A stretch of 32,738 nucleotides of DNA from NCBI GenBank assembly GCA_009781765.1, contig WQVC01000025.1:1-32738 (forward strand), given 5' to 3'. Both the position numbers and the translations under genes were made by a program. A model generated the notes under the pieces. The model did no database searches. It saw nothing but the letters and a program-made list of their open reading frames with translations, and was not told where the DNA came from. This document shows, in pieces, positions 1 to 5,733 of this stretch. Numbering within the stretch: position 1 is the stretch's first letter; each line of letters opens with the position of its first letter. This DNA is from Defluviitaleaceae bacterium. Lineage in GTDB: Bacteria > Bacillota > Clostridia > Lachnospirales > WQUN01.

Positions 1-725
1 ACATAACCGTTGCAGGTTAAAATTACGCCGTGATAAATCATCAGCCAACCTTCGTCGGTTTCAATGGGAATCGGGCCTGCGCCGATTTTAAGCGAACCCC
101 ACGAGTCGGTTGCTTTCATTACATTGCGATGCTTGCCCCAATACGTGAGGTCGGGGCTTTCGGAAAGATAAATGTCGCCGAAGGGCGTATGGCCGTTATC
201 CGACGGGCGCGAAAGCAACACGTAGTTTCCGTTTATTTTGCGCGGAAAAAGCACGCCGTTTCGATTGTGCGGCAAAAAGGCGTTTTCGAGGCGCACAAAA
301 GTCTTAAAGTCCTTCGTTTTGCCCAGTCCGATTGTCGGCGAACCGGCAAATGATGTACACCACATTATAAAATATTCGTCGCCGATTTTCGTAAGACGCG
401 GGTCGTAACCGTAGGCGGGCTGAAACGGCGCGCCGCTTTCGTCAACCCATTTTATGTCTTCGTCGTCCAATTGCCAGTTAATCGCATCCTTGCTTTTGCC
501 GAAGTGCAGATGCATTGTGATGTCTTTGTGGTCGGCGCGAAAAATGCCGACAAAGCCGTCGTCGTAAGGATAAACCGCGCTGTTAAACACTCGTGCGGCT
601 TTCGGGCCGGGGTTAAGTTTGAAAATCGGATTTCCGCTGTACCGCCACAAAACTTCGTTATGGCCGGCGGGTTTATCCTCCCACGGCATGTTCGGAATTG
701 CGCGTTCGCCAATTATTTTTGCCAT
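1..725 (-). CDS. GH130 beta-mannosyl-glucose phosphorylase, partial
   Basis: The gene runs off the left edge, so only the N-terminal ~241 residues are visible. The frame starts MAKIIGER and contains the GH130 subfamily 1 landmarks ARVFNSAV, VGIFRADHKD, HLHFGKSKD, GYDPRLTK, NGVLFPRKINGNY and LSRPSDNGHTPFGDIYLSES. The Asp of GYDPR is at the position of the family's general acid. By family knowledge the enzyme phosphorolyses 4-O-beta-D-mannosyl-D-glucose (or short beta-1,4-mannosides) in the cytoplasm to mannose 1-phosphate plus glucose, in mannan use. The start is fixed by an AGGAGG seven bases upstream. The assignment to the family is strong; the exact substrate is inferred. Confidence 0.93.
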   Translation of the reverse strand, partial: MAKIIGERAIPNMPWEDKPAGHNEVLWRYSGNPIFKLNPGPKAARVFNSAVYPYDDGFVGIFRADHKDITMHLHFGKSKDAINWQLDDEDIKWVDESGAPFQPAYGYDPRLTKIGDEYFIMWCTSFAGSPTIGLGKTKDFKTFVRLENAFLPHNRNGVLFPRKINGNYVLLSRPSDNGHTPFGDIYLSESPDLTYWGKHRNVMKATDSWGSLKIGAGPIPIETDEGWLMIYHGVILTCNGY

Positions 726-750
726 TTCGTTTCCTCCTGATTTTTTGAAA

Positions 751-780
751 ATAATACCGGCTTTGAGTTGGTTGGTGCAA
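751..780 (-). promoter_or_regulatory. Candidate promoter for the GH130 gene
   Basis: On the minus strand TTGCAC (780-775) and TATTAT (756-751) are 18 bp apart and end 25 bp before the GH130 start codon. It is a plausible vegetative promoter with a modest -35 match. Confidence 0.4.
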
Positions 781-795
781 CCGAGAATGCAAAAT

Positions 796-905
796 GCGGG
801 ACGTCGCCCCGCACCCCACCCGCTTTTTGAAAAAAGCGGGGCAAAAACTTTAATTAAAATCGCGCGTACGCGCGATTTTTGAATTTTTTGTCGAACTTTT
901 TTCCA
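796..905. repeat. Composite GC-hairpin intergenic repeat, copy 1
   Basis: The block holds a 46-bp segment at 807-852 (GCTTTTTGAAAAAAGC with GC-rich flanks) that recurs with one mismatch at 22242-22287. An AAAATCGCGCG/CGCGCGATTTT hairpin at 856-879 follows, then a GTCGAACTTTTTT segment shared with the copy at 30834-30860. It sits between two divergent genes, so it is not there as a 3'-end terminator. Confidence 0.8.
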
Positions 906-940
906 AATTGAAATTGAAAATTTTTTTCTTGCGGCAAGCG

Positions 941-977
941 AAAATGCACGAAAACCTGCTTTTTTTTCGTGCATTTT
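941..977. repeat. Hairpin upstream of the HtrA-like gene
   Basis: AAAATGCACGAAAA (941-954) and TTTTCGTGCATTTT (964-977) form a perfect 14-bp stem, with a T run on the plus strand. It could be an operator, or an insulating terminator ahead of the HtrA-like gene's promoter. No plus-strand gene lies upstream for it to terminate. Confidence 0.6.
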
Positions 978-987
978 TTGCGCAAAA

Positions 988-996
988 GTGCTATTA
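988..996 (+). promoter_or_regulatory. Candidate extended -10 promoter of the HtrA-like gene
   Basis: TGCTATTAT fits an extended -10 (TGn plus TATTAT). No good -35 is seen. Transcription would start near 1003, leaving a short leader just before the AAAGGGG ribosome site at about 1005-1011. Confidence 0.3.
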
Positions 997-1019
997 TGAA
1001 GGCGAAAGGGGTTTCCGCC

Positions 1020-2450
1020 ATGAACAACAATGACGATTTTAATTTTTTTATGTCCGACATCGACAAAATTCAGGAAGAAATTGAACGAGACCTGAACGCC
1101 GGCAGCGATATTCAGGGCGCGCCTTCTCCGGAGAGCGACACTTTTGCAAAATTTCTTCTTGTTCCTGAAGAATATCGCGACGATACGACGCCGGAAGTTT
1201 CAAATGCCGGGATTTCAACGTCTTCCGGGACTGTGGATGAAGCCGGCGAAGTCATCAGAACGGAAACTTCCCGGCGCAAGCGGAAATCTTGGTTCGGGGT
1301 GGCGGCTTGTTTGCTGTTTGTTTGCACGTTGGGAACGGGAATGTTGGGTTTCGGAATCGGTTCGGGATGGGCGTTTTTTCGGGGCGGAAATTCCGGTTCA
1401 ACCGTCGAATTCCTTTCGCCTGATTTTACTCGGCATACTTTTGAAACCGTGCAGGAAGTTGCCACGCTTGCCGATATGATTGAACTGATTGCGCCCTCCG
1501 TTGTGGGAATCACAACCCACTATGAGTCGTCCGGCTTTACATTCGAGCGCGGCGCGGGTTTCAGCCACGGCTCGGGAATAATTTTCGCCTACTCGCACGA
1601 CAGAATTTTTATCGCCACGAACCTTTATGTTGTTCGGCCGGGGTATCGTTGGGATGTAAGCATCGCGGGCAGCGAGCCGATTGCGGCGCGCCCTGCGGGC
1701 GTGAACAGATATTACGACCTCGCTGTTGCGTACATTTATAATGCGGATTTAATCGCGGCGGGAATTGATACGGTAACATTTGCAACATTCGGCGATTCCG
1801 ACGAAATGCGAATCGGCGACGTTGTGCTTGCAATCGGAAACGCGATGGGGGAGGGGACGGCTGTAACTCGCGGGATTATCAGCGCGGACGAACGCCCGTT
1901 TTATCTGCCCGGGCGCGAGTATCCTCTCGCGCTTTTGCAAACCGACGCGGCAATAAATTACGGAAACAGCGGCGGCCCGCTTATTAACACTCGCGGCGAA
2001 ATTATCGGAATAAACATGAACCGCGCAACCCGTTTTATAACCGACCCCGTGCTGTCGGAGGGAATGGGCTACAGCATATCGTCAAATATCGCTGCACCGA
2101 TTTTGCAGCAAATCGTTGAAAATTATCGCCGGCCTGCAATCGGAATCGGCGGCACAAGCCTTGCCGACGACCCCGAAAATCGTGCGGAACGTTGGGGCAT
2201 ACCTGCGCTCGGCGTTATAATTCTCGAAGTACAGGAAGGTCGCGCCGCTTACAATGCCGGGCTTCGCGAGGGCGATGTTATAACCGGCTTCGACGGGCAG
2301 CCCGTTTTTTACATGCAACAACTCCAAGACGCCGTTCGCGCAAAACAAATCGGCGACATCGCGGAAATTCGCATACTTCGCGGCGGCAGGGATTCGATTG
2401 TCGTTCAGGTTGAGATTGCCGAAATGGTTCGCGAGTTTTTTAATGAATAG
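1020..2450 (+). CDS. HtrA/DegP-like membrane protein, catalytic His lost
   Basis: A 476-residue protein with an acidic cytoplasmic N-terminus, one membrane helix (about residues 91-118), a trypsin-like domain and a C-terminal PDZ domain (about 370-470). This is the usual layout of Gram-positive HtrA. The Asp of the triad is present in YYDLAVAY (residue 233) and the Ser in NYGNSGGPL (317). The His, normally in TNNHVV, is Tyr203 here (IATNLYVV, codon TAT at 1626-1628). It therefore probably binds misfolded or signal peptides, or regulates, rather than cleaving. The ATG at 1020 is preferred because AAAGGGG precedes it; GTG at 969 and ATG at 996 are in frame and would add 17 or 8 residues. Confidence 0.92.
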   Translation: MNNNDDFNFFMSDIDKIQEEIERDLNAGSDIQGAPSPESDTFAKFLLVPEEYRDDTTPEVSNAGISTSSGTVDEAGEVIRTETSRRKRKSWFGVAACLLFVCTLGTGMLGFGIGSGWAFFRGGNSGSTVEFLSPDFTRHTFETVQEVATLADMIELIAPSVVGITTHYESSGFTFERGAGFSHGSGIIFAYSHDRIFIATNLYVVRPGYRWDVSIAGSEPIAARPAGVNRYYDLAVAYIYNADLIAAGIDTVTFATFGDSDEMRIGDVVLAIGNAMGEGTAVTRGIISADERPFYLPGREYPLALLQTDAAINYGNSGGPLINTRGEIIGINMNRATRFITDPVLSEGMGYSISSNIAAPILQQIVENYRRPAIGIGGTSLADDPENRAERWGIPALGVIILEVQEGRAAYNAGLREGDVITGFDGQPVFYMQQLQDAVRAKQIGDIAEIRILRGGRDSIVVQVEIAEMVREFFNE

Positions 2451-2587
2451 ACTTTTTGCATAATTCAGGGATTTTCGGAGCGGGATTAACGGCTTGCCGA
2501 GCGACAGTCGTTTTGCGAAGCGAAACGACAAAAAGCGAGGTGCTTTGCCGTGAATCCCGAAACGAAAATTTCAATTATGCAAAAAGT
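2451..2587. repeat. Palindromic element, family A copy 1
   Basis: A 137-bp element with perfect 15-bp terminal inverted repeats (ACTTTTTGCATAATT at 2451-2465 and its complement at 2573-2587). Inside are nested stems, including a GTCGTTTTGC-GAA-GCGAAACGAC hairpin at about 2508-2530. Its core matches, in reverse orientation, the element at 16059-16204 over CACGGCAAA, CTCGCTT, TTGTCG, GCTTCGCA and GCAAGCCG. The terminal repeats of the two copies are unrelated. It begins directly after the stop codon of the HtrA-like gene. Confidence 0.8.
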
Positions 2588-2621
2588 CTGATATGCAAAA
2601 AGCCTGACAGACATAGGCAGG

Positions 2622-2686
2622 TTCGGTCTGTCTTCATAAAAACTTCACACCGGTTTCATTAAGACTTCACACTCGTAACATATAAT
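2622..2686 (+). promoter_or_regulatory. Pho-box-like 11-bp repeats plus -10
   Basis: TTCA occurs at 2633, 2644, 2655 and 2666, exactly 11 bp apart, with a weaker TTCG at 2622. The best units read CTTCACACCG and CTTCACACTC. The last unit ends about 8 bp before TATAAT (2681-2686), and there is no good -35. Direct repeats of 11 bp replacing the -35 are the arrangement used by PhoB/OmpR-type activators. The regulator and the regulated transcript are inferred; the nearest downstream gene is hom. Confidence 0.5.
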
Positions 2687-2733
2687 ACCTTCGTATCACA
2701 CCAAGTTGAACTTGGCACATGCGAAGGTATTTT
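2684..2733 (+). terminator. Intrinsic terminator before hom
   Basis: AATACCTTCG (2684-2693) pairs with CGAAGGTATT (2722-2731), and an inner CCAAGT-tga-ACTTGG stem is nested inside. A run of T follows (2730-2734). It probably ends the HtrA-like transcript. If the TATAAT at 2681 is used, the outer stem would be only partly transcribed. Confidence 0.65.
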
Positions 2734-2747
2734 TAATTGACGAAATA

Positions 2748-2756
2748 TGATATAAT
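2748..2756 (+). promoter_or_regulatory. Extended -10 promoter of hom
   Basis: TGATATAAT is a perfect extended -10 (TGn TATAAT), 38 bp before the hom start codon and after the terminator hairpin. Confidence 0.55.
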
Positions 2757-2794
2757 TTCGGAGATAAAATTTATTGCTATGAGGATGTGAAATT

Positions 2795-3826
2795 GTGAAA
2801 ATCGCAATTTTGGGGTACGGCGTTGTGGGTTCGGGCGTAGCGGAGGTTTTGAAGGTTAATTCGGCTTCTGTCGCGAAAAAAGCCGGCGAAAGTATTGATG
2901 TTAAATATGTTTCGGATTTGAGAGATTTCCCCGACGAGCCTTACAGTTTTGTGAAAAATTTCGACACAATCGAATCCGACCCGGAGGTTAAAGTAGTCGT
3001 GGAGGCAATCGGTGGCGAAACGATTGCGTATGACTTTGCAAAACGCGCAATTTTGGCGGGCAAGCACGTTGTTACGCCGAACAAAGCGTTAATTGCGGCG
3101 CACGGTGCGGAGCTTTTTGCGCTTGCCGAAAAACACGGTGTGCATCTCCTTTTTGAAGCAAGTGTGGGCGGCGGAATTCCGCTTATTCGTCCGTATTGCG
3201 GTGCGCTTTTGACCGACGAAATACAGGAAATCGCCGGAATTTTGAACGGAACAAGCAACTACATTTTGACGCAGATGCATGAGAACGGCACAAGTTACGC
3301 CGACGCGCTGAAAAGTGCGCAAAAATTGGGTTATGCCGAAGCCGACCCGACCGCCGATGTCGGCGGATTTGATGCATGTCGTAAATTGGCAATTTTGCTT
3401 TCTCTTGCGACGGGCAAAACCGTTGATTATACCAACATAGAAACCGAAGGCATCGAAAATATTTCCGCCGAAGACTTCGCTTTTGCCGCCGAAAACGGAT
3501 ACACGCTTAAACATCTCGCAACGGCAAAACTTACCGCCGACGGCGTTCAGGCGATTGTCGCGCCGTTTTTGGTGAAAATCGGACACCCGCTGTCAACGGT
3601 ACGCGACGTGTATAACGCGCTTTGGGCGAAAGCGAAAACTACCGGAAACGTGATGTTTTACGGCAGCGGAGCAGGAAAACTTCCGACGGCAAGCGCGGTT
3701 GTGAGTAATCTTGTTGACATCGCGCAAAACGCACACGCGCCGCATACATGGACGGCTGAAAGCGTAAGAATTTTGCCCGCCTCCGGGTATGAAATGAAAA
3801 AGATGCTTCGCGTTTACGAGGGCTGA
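2795..3826 (+). CDS. hom: Homoserine dehydrogenase, short form
   Basis: Reduces aspartate 4-semialdehyde to homoserine with NAD(P)H, the branch step toward threonine and methionine. The N-terminal Rossmann motif GYGVVG is at residues 7-12, TPNK at 94-97 and NGTSNYIL at 151-158. The conserved catalytic Lys is K197 in FDACRKLAIL. GSGAGKLPTASAVV is close to the C-terminus. At 343 residues the protein ends after the catalytic domain and lacks the C-terminal ACT domain of the common ~430-residue enzymes. Feedback inhibition by threonine may therefore be absent or come from another protein. The GTG start has GAGGAT eight bases upstream. It is followed four bases later by the exporter genes, but has no functional link to them that I can see. 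Confidence 0.95.
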   Translation: MKIAILGYGVVGSGVAEVLKVNSASVAKKAGESIDVKYVSDLRDFPDEPYSFVKNFDTIESDPEVKVVVEAIGGETIAYDFAKRAILAGKHVVTPNKALIAAHGAELFALAEKHGVHLLFEASVGGGIPLIRPYCGALLTDEIQEIAGILNGTSNYILTQMHENGTSYADALKSAQKLGYAEADPTADVGGFDACRKLAILLSLATGKTVDYTNIETEGIENISAEDFAFAAENGYTLKHLATAKLTADGVQAIVAPFLVKIGHPLSTVRDVYNALWAKAKTTGNVMFYGSGAGKLPTASAVVSNLVDIAQNAHAPHTWTAESVRILPASGYEMKKMLRVYEG

Positions 3827-3830
3827 TGAT

Positions 3831-4505
3831 TTGAGCGAATATGTAATGGAAGCGAAAGATATTAAACGTGCCTTTTCTGTGGGCGGCGGCGACTTTTGGG
3901 CGTTGAAAGGCATTTCGCTTACCGTTGCCGAAAACAGGTTGACGATACTTAAAGGGCGTTCCGGAAGCGGAAAAACCACGCTTATGAATATTCTCGGAAT
4001 GCTTGATTATCCTACTTCGGGCGAGATTTTGTTTTCGGGGGAATCAAAATTTTCCGAAAAAAAGCGCGACCTTTTGCGCCGCACGGAAATGGGCTTTGTA
4101 TTTCAGTCGGTGGCGTTAATAGGGATGATGTCGGCACTTGAAAATGTCGAATTTATGTTGCGTCTGAATATGGTTAATGCCGCCGAACGCAAGGCGCGGG
4201 CAGAACATTGCCTCGAACGTGTCGGGCTCGGGCCGCGAATGCGTCATATGCCGTCCGAGCTTTCCGGCGGCGAGCAGCAGCGCGTGGCGATTGCTCGGGC
4301 AATATCGCATCGTCCGAAAATTATCTTCGCCGACGAACCCACCGCCGAACTCGACACGCATACCGGCTTGCAGGTTATAAAAATTTTCAAGGATTTAATT
4401 GAGCAGGAAGGCGCGACAATCGTAATGACCACCCACGACCCCGGCTTAATGGAGGTTGCTGATAAAGTGTATGAAATCGCCGACGGAGAAATTATTAACG
4501 GATAA
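3831..4505 (+). CDS. ABC transporter ATPase, MacB/LolD type
   Basis: Cytoplasmic ATPase subunit of an FtsX-type ABC exporter, 224 residues, the usual length of LolD/MacB nucleotide-binding subunits. Walker A GRSGSGKT is at 42-49, signature LSGGEQQR at 144-151, Walker B IIFADEPTAELD near 165-176, and the switch His is in TTHD near 200. The TTG at 3831 is chosen because GAGGG lies about 7 bases upstream, overlapping the end of hom; ATG at 3846 is the alternative. It pairs with a second, different ATPase at 4535 and the single permease at 11294, so the two may form a heterodimer (inference). Confidence 0.93.
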   Translation: MSEYVMEAKDIKRAFSVGGGDFWALKGISLTVAENRLTILKGRSGSGKTTLMNILGMLDYPTSGEILFSGESKFSEKKRDLLRRTEMGFVFQSVALIGMMSALENVEFMLRLNMVNAAERKARAEHCLERVGLGPRMRHMPSELSGGEQQRVAIARAISHRPKIIFADEPTAELDTHTGLQVIKIFKDLIEQEGATIVMTTHDPGLMEVADKVYEIADGEIING

Positions 4506-4534
4506 ATTACATTGGCTGAACGGGGCAATGTTAA

Positions 4535-5431
4535 ATGGATAAAGTAATCGAGGCGGAAAGCCTTGTAAAAATCTACAAGACGAAGGATATCGAGGTACTT
4601 GCCCTGCAAGGGCTTGACCTTGTAATTGAACGCGGCGAAATCATGGCAATCATCGGCAACAGCGGAAGCGGAAAATCCACGTTGCTGAACATGATTGGCG
4701 GCCTTGATAAGCCGTCGGCAGGGAAACTTTTCGTGGACGGCAAGGATTTGTTCAAGTTGCGTGAAAAAGAGTTGGTTGACTACAAGGTTTCAACGGTGGG
4801 ATTTGTTTGGCAGAACAACGCGCGAAATTTGATTCCGTATTTGACGGCAATTGAAAATGTAATGATGCCCATGCAGTTCAACCGAAAAAAAATAAAAAAC
4901 AAGCGTGAGCGGGCGATGGAACTTTTAGAGCTTACGGGAATGAGCAAGCGAGCAAAGCATCGCCTTAATCAACTTTCCGGGGGCGAGCAGCAGCGCATTG
5001 CAATCGCGCTTGCGCTTGCGAATCATCCCGCCGTTCTTCTTGCCGACGAACCCACCGGCAGCGTTGATACGCGCACAACGGAATATATTCTCGATATGTT
5101 TCGCTCCGTGAACAAAGAACTCGGCACAACAATTGTAATCGTCACACACGACCGCGAAATCGCGAAAAAAGTTGAGCGCGTTGTTGCAATTCGCGACGGC
5201 AAAACTTCGAGCGAATTTATAATGTCTTATGCCGAAAAACTTGCCGGCATCGAGGGTTTCGGGCAAATCGAGTACGCCGTTTTGGACAGAGCCGGTCGTG
5301 TGCAAATTCCGCGCAATTTTTTGGATAAAATGAATTTGGAAAATAATCGACTTCACATACACATGGACGACGATGGGCGTGTTATTCTTTCCGCGCCGGA
5401 CGCAGTTGCCGAAACGGAGCAGGGCAATTGA
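4535..5431 (+). CDS. ABC transporter ATPase with AbrB-like C-terminal domain
   Basis: Second ATPase of the exporter, 298 residues. Walker A GNSGSGKS is at 41-48, signature LSGGEQQR at 147-154, Walker B VLLADEPTGSVD near 167-178 and VTHD near 202. It is some 70 residues longer than the first. Residues about 244-290 read AVLDRAGRVQIPRNFLDKM followed by a short strand and DDDGRVILSAP. This is the pattern of the AbrB/SpoVT/MraZ swapped-hairpin fold (D..GRv.IP....... and ..dGr.iL). The tail may dimerise the ATPase or bind DNA or a partner; that is inference. The next gene's start overlaps its stop. Confidence 0.93.
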   Translation: MDKVIEAESLVKIYKTKDIEVLALQGLDLVIERGEIMAIIGNSGSGKSTLLNMIGGLDKPSAGKLFVDGKDLFKLREKELVDYKVSTVGFVWQNNARNLIPYLTAIENVMMPMQFNRKKIKNKRERAMELLELTGMSKRAKHRLNQLSGGEQQRIAIALALANHPAVLLADEPTGSVDTRTTEYILDMFRSVNKELGTTIVIVTHDREIAKKVERVVAIRDGKTSSEFIMSYAEKLAGIEGFGQIEYAVLDRAGRVQIPRNFLDKMNLENNRLHIHMDDDGRVILSAPDAVAETEQGN

Positions 5432-5720
5432 AAATATCAAAAGCCGAAAAAACGGATTTGCCCCGCATACTCGAACTGCAATACTCGGCATATCAAAGCG
5501 AAGCCGTTCGATATAATGATTTTTTTATACCACCATTGAAACAGACCCTCGCAGAAGCTGAGCAAGAGTACGATGGTGGTTTTTTTTTGAAGGCTACGGT
5601 CGAAAACGCGATTGTCGGTTCGGTTCGCGCATATTCGGAGGGCAAAACAGCTATACGCGCTTCAAAGAGCAAAAAATTTCCGATAAATTGACTTTGGTGT
5701 TTTTGGAAAAAATTTTTTAA
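5428..5720 (+). pseudogene. GNAT acetyltransferase broken by internal deletion
   Basis: From a TTG that overlaps the previous stop, the frame begins like a GNAT N-acetyltransferase (ISKAEKTDLPRILELQ, then VENAIVGSVRAYSEGKT) and stops at 5691. From 5649 the next frame encodes the usual GNAT C-terminus, SYTRFKEQKISDKLTLVFLE, ending at 5720. The middle of the family fold, with the R/Q-x-x-G-x-G acetyl-CoA loop, is missing. An out-of-frame deletion of roughly 150 bp explains both. The gene would be about 150 codons when intact. It sits in phase inside the exporter operon and probably no longer makes an active enzyme. Confidence 0.82.
5529..5588 (+). terminator. Hairpin plus T8 inside the GNAT pseudogene
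   Basis: ACCACCAT (5529-5536) and ATGGTGGT (5573-5580) are a perfect 8-bp inverted repeat immediately followed by eight T. A 36-nt loop makes it a weak terminator candidate. It lies upstream of the secreted repeat protein and adaptors, so it could reduce read-through into them once the pseudogene is no longer translated. Confidence 0.35.
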
Positions 5721-5733
5721 CGGGAGGCATGTT

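Noticed and set aside
30-353. 107-codon plus-strand open frame at the left edge.
   Set aside because: It is antisense to the GH130 gene, whose protein motifs are clear on the minus strand.
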